IMG/VR virus record: IMGVR_UViG_3300044766_000192
Span: 1 to 64,000 of that record
Reading direction: 5' to 3' (one strand)
Source of the DNA: a virus
Length of the DNA stretch: 64,000 bases
Below the pieces are notes generated by a model. That model had not been told where the DNA came from and ran no database searches. It was given only the letters and a program-made list of their open reading frames with translations. The translations under genes and the position numbers were made by a program. Shown piece by piece: positions 1 through 8,211 of the stretch. Every line of letters starts with the position of its first letter. Position 1 is the first letter of the stretch.

Positions 1-1
1 A

Positions 2-244
2 GCCCCGAAGTACACACACAACGGGGAAGAGTGCATCGGTCAACCTTCGTATCGGCTCACGATCGCGCTACCGCCCGGTATCGAGCCGTTTCGAGCACGT
101 GCGGGCTACTTATCGCGCAAGAAGTATCAACCGACACGACACATCAAGAGCATTGAACCCGATGGTGAAGCGGAAGTTGTCTGCATCTCCGTCGATGCGC
201 TCGATCAGCTCTACGTTACCGAGCACTGCATCGTCACGCATAAT
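2..244 (+). mobile_element. C-terminal part of an intein in the SNF2 helicase
   Basis: The last 81 residues before the helicase body carry the intein block F (AEVVCISVDALDQLYVTE) and block G (HCIVTHN) followed by Thr as +1 residue. The His-Asn end plus a Thr nucleophile is the standard splice junction. The split falls within Walker A. The N-terminal blocks and any endonuclease lie upstream of the window. Confidence 0.88.
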
Positions 245-1477
245 ACGCTCAGCGCGGCGTACTCTCACGAGCCTCTCATGGGCAAGCTCGTCGTGATCGC
301 GCCGTTGATGGTTCGCGAAGTTTGGCTTGGCTGGCTGCGCCGGGTATTCCCCGGGCAGGACATCGGCATCATGACCGGGCGGCGCTTCGATCCGATCGAA
401 GCTGCCAAGCCGATCGTGTTCGGGCATTACGACATCCTTTATGGCTGGCAGGACGGCGCGCAGATTGGGACGCTGATCCTCGATGAAGCTCACATGCTGA
501 CGAATCGCAACTCGCGCCGAACGCGCGCGGCGGTGTTCCTCGCGAGTCGAGCTGAGCGCGTGATCGCGGCAACGGGCACGCCGATCTGGAACATGCCGCC
601 CGATCTCTGGAGCGTGCTCGGGCTCGTCGCGCCGGGCGCGTTCGGCAGTTATCACGACTTCGGCAATCGCTACGGGGCGCCCGAAGTCACGGAGTACGGC
701 ACGCGATTCACCGGGCTCTCGAACGATGCTGAGCTATCGCTCAGACTCTCCGAGGTCATGTTGCGCCGTCGATGGGTTGACGTCTGCGACGACTTGCCAC
801 CGATCTCGCGTAACGTGATGATCGTCGATCTCGACGAGCGGCAGCGGCGCAAGCTCGATATCGCGGCCGAGAGCCTGCGTCAAGGCGATCGAACGAACAC
901 GGCCGGTGCGCTCGCACGTTATCGCGATGCGCTGTCGATGGCCAAGTTGCCCACGGCGATTCAAGAAGCCGAGCGCTGTCTTGATCGCGGGGATTCCGTC
1001 GTCATCTGGACGTGGCACCGTGAGCTTGCCGATTCGATCGTCGAGCTACTCCTAGCCGGCGAGCGGCAAGCCTTCAAGCTGACTGGCGACACACCGATGA
1101 AGAACCGCGATCAGGTTCTGAACCAGTGGCGCGAAGGCTCCGCTGCGCTCGTCGCAACGATGTCCGTTGCGCAGGTCGGCATCGATCTCAGTCACGCGCA
1201 CCGCGCAATATTCGCCGAGATCGACTACACGCCAGCCATGATTGCTCAAGCCGAGATGCGAACGTTCGCACCGACGCGCCCAATGAACGTGACCTACGTC
1301 GTCGCCGATCACTTCGTCGATCGCAAGATCATCTCGGCGCTGCACCGCAAGCTCGAAGCAGCGTCGCCGCTCGGCGTCGGCTCGGGTGAGGGCGCTATCG
1401 CGTCGATCGACGCCGCGTTTCGTGGGCCCGAGGAGATCGCCGATCTCGATCGCTTCATGAAGGACCTGCTTGCCTAA
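2..1477 (+). CDS. SNF2/SF2 DNA helicase, 5'-truncated, with intein C-terminus
   Basis: This reading frame is open from the window edge, so the gene starts outside. Codons 1-81 are the end of an intein. The helicase extein resumes at Thr (nt 245), which by position should be the Thr of the Walker A GKT. Downstream are motif Ia (LVVIAPLMVREVW), the DEAH box (LILDEAHML), motif III (ATGTPIWNMP) and a helicase C domain ending in QVGIDLSHAH and a QAEMR motif VI. The family is the DEAD/SNF2-like helicase common in phage replication modules, where it remodels or unwinds DNA. The stop at 1475 overlaps the next gene. The N-terminal half cannot be judged. Helicase identity is firm, exact substrate unknown. 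Confidence 0.9.
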   Translation, partial: APKYTHNGEECIGQPSYRLTIALPPGIEPFRARAGYLSRKKYQPTRHIKSIEPDGEAEVVCISVDALDQLYVTEHCIVTHNTLSAAYSHEPLMGKLVVIAPLMVREVWLGWLRRVFPGQDIGIMTGRRFDPIEAAKPIVFGHYDILYGWQDGAQIGTLILDEAHMLTNRNSRRTRAAVFLASRAERVIAATGTPIWNMPPDLWSVLGLVAPGAFGSYHDFGNRYGAPEVTEYGTRFTGLSNDAELSLRLSEVMLRRRWVDVCDDLPPISRNVMIVDLDERQRRKLDIAAESLRQGDRTNTAGALARYRDALSMAKLPTAIQEAERCLDRGDSVVIWTWHRELADSIVELLLAGERQAFKLTGDTPMKNRDQVLNQWREGSAALVATMSVAQVGIDLSHAHRAIFAEIDYTPAMIAQAEMRTFAPTRPMNVTYVVADHFVDRKIISALHRKLEAASPLGVGSGEGAIASIDAAFRGPEEIADLDRFMKDLLA

Positions 1478-1643
1478 GCTGAAGAAACAGCCCTGGCTTT
1501 GCCCGTGCTGCCGTGGGCCATTGAATCGCTGGCGCCAGCGCGTGCAGGCTATTCGTCGAGGCAAGCGGGTAGTTTTTGATCGCTGGTACAGCGTCTGTTT
1601 GGCCTGCAAAGTTCGCGTTGTTTTGCACGCACATCGCGGCTAG
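1470..1643 (+). CDS. small zinc-ribbon-like protein
   Basis: A 57-residue basic protein with two Cys pairs (CPCC near residue 11 and CLAC near residue 43) that could bind one zinc. It starts at TTG inside the helicase stop region, an 8-nt overlap that suggests translational coupling. It ends directly before the class I promoter at 1641. Function is not recognised. The TTG start is chosen because no ATG or GTG precedes the first Cys pair. Confidence 0.55.
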   Translation: MPKLKKQPWLCPCCRGPLNRWRQRVQAIRRGKRVVFDRWYSVCLACKVRVVLHAHRG

Positions 1644-1673
1644 CTGTCAGAGCGATCTGGTAGACCCTAGTTC
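1641..1673 (+). promoter_or_regulatory. class I promoter, TGTCAGA type
   Basis: TAGCTGTCAGAGC is followed 4 nt later by TGGTAGACC, and the GTG start of the next gene lies 16 nt after the TGG. The same arrangement occurs at six other gene starts in the window. The spacing from TGGTAG to the start codon implies a nearly leaderless transcript. Confidence 0.7.
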
Positions 1674-1868
1674 GTGAAGATTCCACCCGAGATCATCGGC
1701 CCTGTCATCACGTTCCTACTGAGGGCCCAAGCTCGGGGTTGGATTGATCTCCGAGGTATCGAGCCGCTGCTCAAGATCATCGTCGAGTCGGGCAACGCAC
1801 CGCACATGCGTCGCGTGCTCGGCGAGATTCTCCAGATGCTCGAACGCGCGGAACAGGGAGGCTCGTAG
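1674..1868 (+). CDS. hypothetical protein, helical, 64 aa
   Basis: First gene after the class I promoter, starting at GTG with almost no leader. The sequence is amphipathic helical (IIGPVITFLLRAQARGWIDL, then two further helices) with no Cys and no TM segment strong enough to call. It heads a run of small overlapping genes up to the RecB-like nuclease. Function not recognised. Confidence 0.6.
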   Translation: MKIPPEIIGPVITFLLRAQARGWIDLRGIEPLLKIIVESGNAPHMRRVLGEILQMLERAEQGGS

Positions 1869-1869
1869 C

Positions 1870-2058
1870 ATGCTTATCCGGTTAACACCCCTGACGAAGA
1901 CGGTTCTCATCGTGTTGTGGATTCTCACGGGCGGGATAGCGGGAACGTACATCATTGGCAACTTCGTCCCGACATTCGCCAGCACGTGCGCGCTCGCCAT
2001 AGTGTTACTCGCGTCTATTGGGCTTCCGGTCGCACTGACCTGGAGGAAACTGAGATGA
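1870..2058 (+). CDS. small two-TM membrane protein
   Basis: A 62-residue protein with two hydrophobic segments (about residues 10-30 and 36-57) and a basic end (WRKLR). It starts 1 nt after the previous stop and its TGA overlaps the next ATG. The phage family is not recognised. Position among early genes and size are typical of small host-modifying membrane proteins, which is only inference. Confidence 0.6.
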   Translation: MLIRLTPLTKTVLIVLWILTGGIAGTYIIGNFVPTFASTCALAIVLLASIGLPVALTWRKLR

Positions 2059-2288
2059 GGGGTGGCAACCGGACAAAGATCAGTCTGATCGCTGGCCTCG
2101 TGTCGGCTATGGCCCCTACAACGCACGGCATCGATATCAGGCGGCACAGAGACAAAGTCGTGCTCAAGCACATCTCGCGCGAGACGCTGAACAATCTGCC
2201 GGGCTCGTGCTCGCCGTTGGTTCGTCGGGCTCGTCGAGCAAGTCGCAAGAGCGTGATGCGCCGTCGCAGGCTCCGAGGATGGCAGTGA
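2055..2288 (+). CDS. small basic protein, 77 aa
   Basis: Start ATG overlaps the previous TGA (ATGA), with a strong ribosome site GGAGGAAAC just upstream, which decides the start. The last 25 residues are very Arg-rich (RRARRASRKS, then RRRRLRG), suggesting nucleic-acid or membrane contact. Its stop overlaps the next gene. No family recognised. Confidence 0.55.
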   Translation: MRGGNRTKISLIAGLVSAMAPTTHGIDIRRHRDKVVLKHISRETLNNLPGSCSPLVRRARRASRKSVMRRRRLRGWQ

Positions 2289-2443
2289 AACGTTGTAAGC
2301 GTTGCGGCAAGAAGTGGTGCGGTACAGACAGGAAGCTCAGGAAGCTCTACGGTGAAAACTACGCCGATGGCGGCTTGGATGGTCGAGTAGCGCGTATCAC
2401 TTTTGGCGCCAAGAGGTGTCGAGACAAGGGCCCAAAGCGATGA
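2279..2443 (+). CDS. small zinc-finger-like protein, 54 aa
   Basis: Begins MAVKRCKRCGKKWCG, with Cys at residues 6, 9 and 14 and one near residue 48, so a zinc site is possible. It is strongly basic. It overlaps the preceding gene by 10 nt and the following one by 4 nt, as expected in this coupled cluster. Function unknown. Confidence 0.55.
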   Translation: MAVKRCKRCGKKWCGTDRKLRKLYGENYADGGLDGRVARITFGAKRCRDKGPKR

Positions 2444-2652
2444 GCTGGACCTGCGAAAAGTGCGGAACGGCGCACGACACGGACGCTCAACGTGAAGACT
2501 GCAAGAAAGCTCAGCGCGTGGTCACGTTCTGGGCTCTCAGCATCTTGCTCGGCCTGGTGATCGTGATCGCTGTTCCCGTGTTCCTGTGGAACCAGTATTG
2601 CTACGGCGACTGGAAGTGCGCGGTCATGCACTGCGTGAAGGTCGTCAAGTGA
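2440..2652 (+). CDS. zinc-knuckle plus TM protein, 70 aa
   Basis: An N-terminal MSWTCEKCGTAHDT motif resembles a short zinc ribbon and is followed by a TM helix at about residues 30-51 and a Cys-containing tail. The ATG at 2440 overlaps the previous stop (ATGA) and is preferred over the GTG at 2416. It may tether a small cytoplasmic domain to the membrane. Function unknown. Confidence 0.6.
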   Translation: MSWTCEKCGTAHDTDAQREDCKKAQRVVTFWALSILLGLVIVIAVPVFLWNQYCYGDWKCAVMHCVKVVK

Positions 2653-5024
2653 ACGAGGCTGCTTGTCTGCTCTGTCAGCGTCGGCTCGACGGTACGACCG
2701 CGCCGGGAATCTATCTTCATGAAGTCGCCGAAGACTGCCTCGTGCGCGTGGCTGATCAGTTTGGTGTCTCGCTCGACGACGACTACGAAGTCAAAGGCGA
2801 TGAGATCTTCTCTAGAGCCCAGAGCGGCTACATCGATCCAGATGACGGCGCGATCGAGCTGACGCAGTTCTTCTCGACGGATCAGGCGATCAGCCAGATC
2901 TTCGCCGAGAAGAAAGTCCCACGACTCGGTGGCATTTCGAGTGGCAGCGGCTGGAGCAACGTCTCGCTGTTCCAGAAATGCCCGTACGCATGGAAGCGAC
3001 GCTACCTCGATCGAGTCGAGCAGCCGAACATCCTCGGTATCGTCGGCGAACCACTCGCGCTCGCGATCGGCTCGCTCACGCACGTGTACCTCGCGATTCA
3101 TTACTACCGGATGATCACACCGGGCTATCCACTCACCGTCGAAGACGTTAACCAGCGGATGCGCGAGCTGGGTTGCAATCCGGCCATCTTCAACGAAGCG
3201 TGGCGGTTGTTCACAGGCTATCGGCTCTACTACAAGAACGAGATACTCGAACCGCTCGCCGTAGAGCACGATCTGAAAGATCCGCGCACCGGCCACTCGT
3301 GCCGCTACGACTTGATCGCGTTCATCCCCGATGAGAGCCCGGGGATCTTGCCGGGGACCTACATCGTCGAAAGTAAATGCTTGACGGGTGACTCGCTCGT
3401 TCACGATTACAATACGAGTCGCTTGGTCAGAATGGACGAGCTGTTCAGACGCGGAATCGCTCCAAAGGTCCTTTCCTATGATTTAGCTACCGGAAGGCTT
3501 GTTCAAGCACAGGCGCTTGTTCCAGTTGCTAACACCGTACGGCCTATTTACGATGTCGTTTCTGAGAGTGGGCGCCGAGTTAGAGCTTCTGATAACCACC
3601 CGATCTTGACGGCTCGTGGCTGGATTTGTGCGGGAGATCTAAAGTCAGGCGATTGGATTGCTGTTGCAAAAAACACGGGCGGCTTGCAACGAGCTTCGCG
3701 TTTCACGGACGCTGAGGTTCGCTTCCTCGGTTTCATGCTCTCTGAGGGCTATCTTACTGATCTCGCGTTTTCGCAGGTGGCTGGGCCTGTGTTCGATGCG
3801 TTTGTTGAGACGCTTTACGCAATGGGGTTCTCTGAGGATGGCAGTACGATTCACACTTTCAGACGAGAGCAGAAGAACTATTCGTTGAAGGACGGCACGC
3901 CATCCACGCTTCACACCATTCGTTTGTCGACGAGCAAAGGCAGCCCAGCGCGAGAACTGATCGGTGATCTCGGTCTATTCGGATTGCGCTCAGCCCAGAA
4001 GCGCGCCCCAGAAGAATTCAACGAGCTATCTGATCATCAAGTTGGAATCTTCCTGGGGGCCTTATGGGATGGCGATGGTTGTCAGTGTGCCGACGAAGCT
4101 CGAACGGACGTGACAATCAAGCACGGATCAAGATCTCGGGCTCTGTGCGAAGCTTCGCGTGATTTGCTCTTGCGTTTGGGTATCCACGCAACAGTTCGAG
4201 CATCGTGGGCTACGTTCAACGGCGTGCGCTACGATGTCTACAACACAACGGTTGTTGGTCGCCCGTCGAAGCGCGTTTTCTTAGATCGTGTGATCGATGG
4301 AACGATTCAATCCGTTCGCTTGATTTCGACTGCCATTGCTCTACGCGAGCGACTAATCGATGGTGATGACACGCTCATACCAGTTGCCTGCATCGTAGAT
4401 GAGCTAACCGAACAGCGCTTGAAAATTCCACGGGTCTACAACGGCACGAGGCAGCTCTCGTCAACGGTTCTCAACAAGTTCAAGAGCCAACCATCGTCTG
4501 CTTTGGAACGTCGAACACTATTCAAGTGGGCCGAGGATCTCCCGTTACTCAAGAAACACGCAGAAACAGAGATCTGGTGGGAACAGATCGAATCGGTTGT
4601 CATTTCAGGCGAGGAACGGACTTACGACTTGACTGTTCCCGGCCAACAAAACTTTGTTGTCAATGGTGTGATCACGCACAACACGACGGCGCGCTTCGAC
4701 TCGAATTCTCTTGAAGGCTGGAGCAACGACGGCGAAGTCTTGGGCCAGGTCGATCTCTGGGACCGGCTTCACCTCGATCGTCGATACGGTCCGCTGCGCG
4801 GCGTGATCATCAACTTGCTCGGCAAGCAGAAAGTCGCCGAGTATCATCGAACGATCGTGAGCCCGTCATCGTGGCAGATCGAACAGCACAGGCTCGATCT
4901 CCGTCGCTGGAATGGGCTCATCCAGCTCGCTAAATCTTCAGACTCGTTTCCTCGCGCTCGAAACAGCTGTGTTGGCCGTTTTGGGAAATGCGGGCACTGG
5001 GATCATTGCGCCTCGGGAGAATAA
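2649..5024 (+). CDS. RecB/Cas4-like PD-(D/E)XK nuclease with intein
   Basis: The precursor is 791 aa and the spliced protein 356 aa. The start GTG overlaps the previous TGA. A Cys pair (CLLC) is near the N-terminus. The segment SNVSLFQKCPYAWKRRYLD is the RecB-family motif, and the catalytic E-x-K strand is VESK, then the intein, then TTARFD. Restoring the extein gives the continuous active-site strand IVESKTTARF. Such nucleases act as phage recombination exonucleases, and this one sits upstream of the Sak4-like and DUF669-like genes, a frequent replication/recombination trio. Nuclease class is well supported. Substrate polarity is not readable. Confidence 0.85.
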   Translation: MNEAACLLCQRRLDGTTAPGIYLHEVAEDCLVRVADQFGVSLDDDYEVKGDEIFSRAQSGYIDPDDGAIELTQFFSTDQAISQIFAEKKVPRLGGISSGSGWSNVSLFQKCPYAWKRRYLDRVEQPNILGIVGEPLALAIGSLTHVYLAIHYYRMITPGYPLTVEDVNQRMRELGCNPAIFNEAWRLFTGYRLYYKNEILEPLAVEHDLKDPRTGHSCRYDLIAFIPDESPGILPGTYIVESKCLTGDSLVHDYNTSRLVRMDELFRRGIAPKVLSYDLATGRLVQAQALVPVANTVRPIYDVVSESGRRVRASDNHPILTARGWICAGDLKSGDWIAVAKNTGGLQRASRFTDAEVRFLGFMLSEGYLTDLAFSQVAGPVFDAFVETLYAMGFSEDGSTIHTFRREQKNYSLKDGTPSTLHTIRLSTSKGSPARELIGDLGLFGLRSAQKRAPEEFNELSDHQVGIFLGALWDGDGCQCADEARTDVTIKHGSRSRALCEASRDLLLRLGIHATVRASWATFNGVRYDVYNTTVVGRPSKRVFLDRVIDGTIQSVRLISTAIALRERLIDGDDTLIPVACIVDELTEQRLKIPRVYNGTRQLSSTVLNKFKSQPSSALERRTLFKWAEDLPLLKKHAETEIWWEQIESVVISGEERTYDLTVPGQQNFVVNGVITHNTTARFDSNSLEGWSNDGEVLGQVDLWDRLHLDRRYGPLRGVIINLLGKQKVAEYHRTIVSPSSWQIEQHRLDLRRWNGLIQLAKSSDSFPRARNSCVGRFGKCGHWDHCASGE
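3378..4682 (+). mobile_element. LAGLIDADG intein in the RecB-like nuclease (435 aa)
   Basis: Residues 244-678 of the precursor. It starts with Cys (CLTGDSLVHD, block A), has block B at ASDNHPILT, two LAGLIDADG-type helices (FLGFMLSEGY and FLGALWDGDG) and ends with a block F/G stretch finishing VNGVITHN before extein Thr. It is inserted directly after the catalytic Lys of the nuclease. All splice residues (C1, TxxH-like His, HN, T+1) look intact, so it should splice and could home. Confidence 0.93.
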
Positions 5025-5026
5025 CC

Positions 5027-5281
5027 ATGTGCGTTGCTCAAGCCATTGCTGATGCCAAGCTCTTTCTTTGGAAGCATCCGCTATCAACCACCGACGTCGA
5101 CAATCCGGTCGAGATCCTCGAAGACATCGTTCGCGAGTACGAGAAGGATGACGACGACGAGGCCGAAGACGATGATCACAACGCGTATCGCTGTGAACGG
5201 CTGCTCACCTTCATCAAGCGCTTGTACGATCAACGGAAGATCTGCGACGCCGAGTATCGAACCGCGTGTGCGATCAAGTAA
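5027..5281 (+). CDS. acidic hypothetical protein, 84 aa
   Basis: Starts at ATG 5027 behind GGGAG and 2 nt after the nuclease stop. It has a strongly acidic middle (EYEKDDDDEAEDDDHN) flanked by helices. Acidic phage proteins of this size are sometimes DNA mimics or partners of ssDNA-binding proteins. Nothing here proves that. Confidence 0.6.
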   Translation: MCVAQAIADAKLFLWKHPLSTTDVDNPVEILEDIVREYEKDDDDEAEDDDHNAYRCERLLTFIKRLYDQRKICDAEYRTACAIK

Positions 5282-5302
5282 CTAACTAGCTACTACTTAG
5301 AG

Positions 5303-5632
5303 ATGTCGCAGCCCGCAAACGCCGCCCGAACCATCGTCGAAGATGACGACGAAGGCCCTGATCTGCTTTCAGATCCGGCATTCGTGCCGTGTCGTGACGA
5401 GTACTGCACGCGCCCGGGGCTTCATCACGCCCATTCCGAGCCACGAACGCGATCGGGTCGTCATCCACATAAGCACTACGACAACTGCCCAAAGTGTCAG
5501 ACCCCCGTGATAGTCACCAGAACCGGACGAATCAGACAAGGGTCTAAACGAAGCCGCGCGATGACCACGGCCTTGTGCCCGGCTTGCGGATGGACCCACA
5601 GCAAAGCTCTCAAGAGGATAACCGATGCGTGA
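5303..5632 (+). CDS. zinc-ribbon protein, 109 aa
   Basis: The C-terminal half has CPKC and CPAC pairs about 30 residues apart, the layout of a zinc ribbon, and an extra CRDEYC motif near residue 33 could form a second site with nearby His. It overlaps the Sak4-like gene start by 8 nt, so it is probably co-translated with it. It could bind DNA or a replication partner. No family recognised. Confidence 0.6.
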   Translation: MSQPANAARTIVEDDDEGPDLLSDPAFVPCRDEYCTRPGLHHAHSEPRTRSGRHPHKHYDNCPKCQTPVIVTRTGRIRQGSKRSRAMTTALCPACGWTHSKALKRITDA

Positions 5633-6614
5633 AATCAACCTCGATCTCCCCGACCAGACCGGCAAGGCGCCGCGCTACACGTTTTTGATCTACGGGCCTA
5701 TGGGATCGGGCAAGACCACGCTCGCGGCGAGCTTCCCACGCCCGCTGTTTCTGTCTGACGTCACGGAGTCGGGCTACGAATCGCTGCGCGGCCTCGACGA
5801 GAGCGTGCTGTTCGAGCCCAACGTTCGACCGCGAGCGCTCGGTATCGAGAAGATGAACGACATGGCGCAGGCACGCGAGATGATCGCGCCGCTCGTCGCG
5901 TCGGGGCAGGTTCAGACGATCGTCGACGATTCGCTCACGTTCTACGCGGATCTCTACCTCAACTCGATCTTCGATATGCAGGGCGCGAACCGCGACAACC
6001 GGAAAGCCTACGGCGAGCTGGGAATTCACCTGCGTGATCTTCGCGTCAAGTGGCAAGGCTTCCAGTGCAACATCGTGTGGCTCTGCCTCGTACGCGATCC
6101 CGACGACGATCGCCCGCAAGGCGGGCCGATGATCCCCGGCGCTGAGTCGGGCAAGTTCGGCGCGGGCTGTGATTATCAGCTGTTCATGCGCCACGATCGC
6201 TTCAAGCGCGGTCAAGAATTCGTCGACAACTATGAGCTGCACTCCAGGAACTGGGGCAAGTACGCCGCGCGCGTTCGCCGTGCAGTCGGCGTGCCCGAGC
6301 TGCCGTCGCCGCTCGTCAACACGACCTATAGCGGAATCTTGCAGGCGATGGGCTTCGATCCAGAGGCCACGCGCGCGGCGCTGCCGCCGTACTTGCCGCC
6401 CAAGCCGTTCGTGATCGCGGCACCGGCACCGCTGGCACCGCCGGTTCAAGCTCCGGTGGCATCTACGGTGCTTCCAAGCACTCCGCGCCCCGCGATGGCG
6501 CCGCACGTCCCCAACGTCGCTCGACCGGTGGCGAACAATAGTGTTCGTCCTCAGCCGGCAGCTCCATCAGTCACTCGCCGCCCGGCCACTCCGGTTGGTC
6601 GGCCAAATAGCTAG
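5625..6614 (+). CDS. Sak4-like RecA-fold ATPase
   Basis: A 329-aa P-loop ATPase with Walker A GPMGSGKTT at residues 24-32 and a Walker B-like strand VQTIVDDSL near residue 100. This architecture (AAA_24/Sak4) is the phage single-strand annealing and RecA-like recombinase group. A Pro/Ala-rich tail of about 70 residues follows the core and may contact an SSB. The next gene is a DUF669-like protein, its usual partner. Expected role: loading or annealing ssDNA in phage recombination. Confidence 0.82.
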   Translation: MREINLDLPDQTGKAPRYTFLIYGPMGSGKTTLAASFPRPLFLSDVTESGYESLRGLDESVLFEPNVRPRALGIEKMNDMAQAREMIAPLVASGQVQTIVDDSLTFYADLYLNSIFDMQGANRDNRKAYGELGIHLRDLRVKWQGFQCNIVWLCLVRDPDDDRPQGGPMIPGAESGKFGAGCDYQLFMRHDRFKRGQEFVDNYELHSRNWGKYAARVRRAVGVPELPSPLVNTTYSGILQAMGFDPEATRAALPPYLPPKPFVIAAPAPLAPPVQAPVASTVLPSTPRPAMAPHVPNVARPVANNSVRPQPAAPSVTRRPATPVGRPNS

Positions 6615-6635
6615 CAAGCAGAAAGAAGACGCGTC

Positions 6636-7184
6636 ATGGCAAACAATGAAACATTCGTAGACCTTCCCGAGATCGAAATCGATCTCACAAACGTCGCAGC
6701 GTGGGACGGCCAACAGGGGCCCAAGCTCCCGGTGGGCGCGTACACGATGGACATCGTGTCAGCCGTTCAGGCTTCGTCGAAGGCCCAACAGCCTGTCCTC
6801 GAAGTGACGTTCAGGGTCGCCGATGAGGGCCCGCAGAACGGTGTCGAGCTGATGAAGAAGTACAGCCTTCAGCAGCAGGCGCTCGGACGCATGGCGCAGC
6901 TGATGGTCGCCTGCGGTGCTCGGCTCGACAAAATCCGCCCGGCCGAGTTGGTCGGCGCACGGATCATCGTCGAGATCACGCACGTCGTGGGTCAGGGCAA
7001 GGTCGATACGCAGGGCGGCGTTCAGCCCGGCGACTTGTTCTGCGAGATCAGCAAGGAGCGAGCGATCGAAGTGGCCGAGCAACCAGTCGCCCCGCCACCG
7101 GCCGCTCGCAAGGCTGCTCCAGCAGCTCAGCCGCCGGCTCAGCCGACGGGACCCAAGAACGGCTCGGTCGCGCGCCGCGCGTAG
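6636..7184 (+). CDS. DUF669-like ssDNA-binding protein
   Basis: 182 aa. The core (residues 25-145, with PKLPVGAYTMDIVSAV and LEVTFRVADEGPQNG) has the look of the DUF669 beta-barrel family that travels with Sak4 ATPases, and the C-terminal 35 residues are Pro/Ala-rich. It is placed 21 nt after the Sak4-like gene. Likely a single-strand DNA-binding or recombination mediator protein. Family assignment rests on pattern and synteny. Confidence 0.72.
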   Translation: MANNETFVDLPEIEIDLTNVAAWDGQQGPKLPVGAYTMDIVSAVQASSKAQQPVLEVTFRVADEGPQNGVELMKKYSLQQQALGRMAQLMVACGARLDKIRPAELVGARIIVEITHVVGQGKVDTQGGVQPGDLFCEISKERAIEVAEQPVAPPPAARKAAPAAQPPAQPTGPKNGSVARRA

Positions 7185-7522
7185 TACGCTTTGCTCGATG
7201 CAAGAGCGTGGATCAGCGTCTTTCCTTTCGCGTTGATCGCGCTTGTCGGCTCCTCATTGCTCCACACTGACGCTGGCCGCATCGAGCGCTTTTCTGGCAG
7301 TTCATCGGCTCGGAGTAATCCGGGCCGTTGATCTTTTCGGAGTCATTGATCTGCGATGAACGCGGTATCACGTGATCTCGGCCGGCACTTTCTTTCGGAA
7401 AAAAGTTGACTCGATCGATCTTGATTCGCTATGTACGTGGCTCGCGGTTTCGCGGGTTCATCTGAAGACCGCAACGGAGTCGGTGCCGTTGCTTCACAAC
7501 ATAGCCAGGGGGCTGGCGTTCA
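7185..7522. other. intergenic region, 338 nt
   Basis: No convincing gene is visible. A sigma70-like element on the plus strand reads TTGACT (7405), 18 nt, then TATGTA, pointing to the wHTH gene at 7523. Several GATC sites and AT-rich patches are present. The region could be regulatory or an origin component, but no repeat family is evident. Confidence 0.4.
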
Positions 7523-7975
7523 ATGCTCGATCTCAATCTTGGTCGCGTCCTAGATCTGTACGGCGAAGTTCCCTGTAACTTCGTCTGTCGTCACGAGTCC
7601 TGCGAGCGGCTAGAGTTGCACGGCTTCCACGAGCTGAGACACAAGCCAGGCATCGGCTACCGCACACGGAGCAGGCGCCACGTAGATCAACCGTGGCGGG
7701 CTCAGAATGCTCAAGTATTGCGAGCTTCGATCTTGGAGGCAGTGTCGATCGTCGAGCCGCGCAACTTCCAGATGATCTTGTACATCGTGCACAACGACTA
7801 CGGCAGTTGTTTGGAGCGTTCGGTCTATCGGCATCTGAAGGCGTTGCGCGAAGGCGGCGCGATCGTTAGGATGTCGTGGAAGCAGATCCACGCGTACCTG
7901 AAACCGGGCTCGAAACTGCTCTCTGATCCCGGGCTCGTCTACGAGCAGATCTTGTCTGCGTCGAGGGCAGTATGA
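7523..7975 (+). CDS. winged-helix-like protein, 150 aa
   Basis: The C-terminal half (residues 67-120) looks like a winged helix: ASILEAVSIVEPRNF, then LERSVYRHLKALREGGAIVR as recognition helix and wing. An N-terminal segment has Cys/His pairs (CRHESC, and His at 35 and 41) that might hold zinc. It lies between the ssDNA-binding gene and the polymerase. It could regulate or nick DNA. It overlaps the next gene by 4 nt. Confidence 0.6.
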   Translation: MLDLNLGRVLDLYGEVPCNFVCRHESCERLELHGFHELRHKPGIGYRTRSRRHVDQPWRAQNAQVLRASILEAVSIVEPRNFQMILYIVHNDYGSCLERSVYRHLKALREGGAIVRMSWKQIHAYLKPGSKLLSDPGLVYEQILSASRAV

Positions 7976-8211
7976 AGGTGAAACCGAGCATCGGCCGGAT
8001 CGTCATCTACCATCTTCTGGATTCGCGGGGCGTTCCAGAAGAGCGCCCAGCCATCATCACAAGCGTTCTTGACGAAGATCGCGTCAACCTACACGTATTC
8101 TCTGAGCCTAGTGATCACGAGCAAGCCTTTTGTTCGGGCGTCACTCTGTGCCACGCAGATCCATTGAGACCGCCGACGCCTTACACATGGTCTTGGCCAC
8201 CAAGGATCTAG
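7972..8211 (+). CDS. conserved small phage protein ending in WPPR
   Basis: 79 aa. The order SIGRIVIYHL, then ERPAIITSV, then VNLHVFSE and the end YTWSWPPRI matches a small beta-rich protein found in many siphophage genomes, usually with a G-x-I-V-x-Y start and a WHWP-type end. Its function is unknown. It overlaps the preceding stop (ATGA) and abuts the polymerase start. Confidence 0.65.
   Translation: MKVKPSIGRIVIYHLLDSRGVPEERPAIITSVLDEDRVNLHVFSEPSDHEQAFCSGVTLCHADPLRPPTPYTWSWPPRI

Noticed and set aside
110-655. Long minus-strand frame opposite the SNF2 helicase
   Set aside because: Arg-rich shadow frame with no start context or motif. The helicase on the plus strand has all the motifs.
2601-3404. 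A long minus-strand frame opposite the RecB-like nuclease
   Set aside because: Shadow of the plus-strand gene, without a start signal or domain.
7198-7236. A 12-codon frame with a TAGTAC element upstream of its ATG
   Set aside because: Too short, no TG before the -10-like bases, and no conserved context.
7372-7578. A 68-codon plus-strand frame in the gap before the wHTH gene
   Set aside because: Overlaps the wHTH gene start by 56 nt, has no ribosome site, and unremarkable composition.
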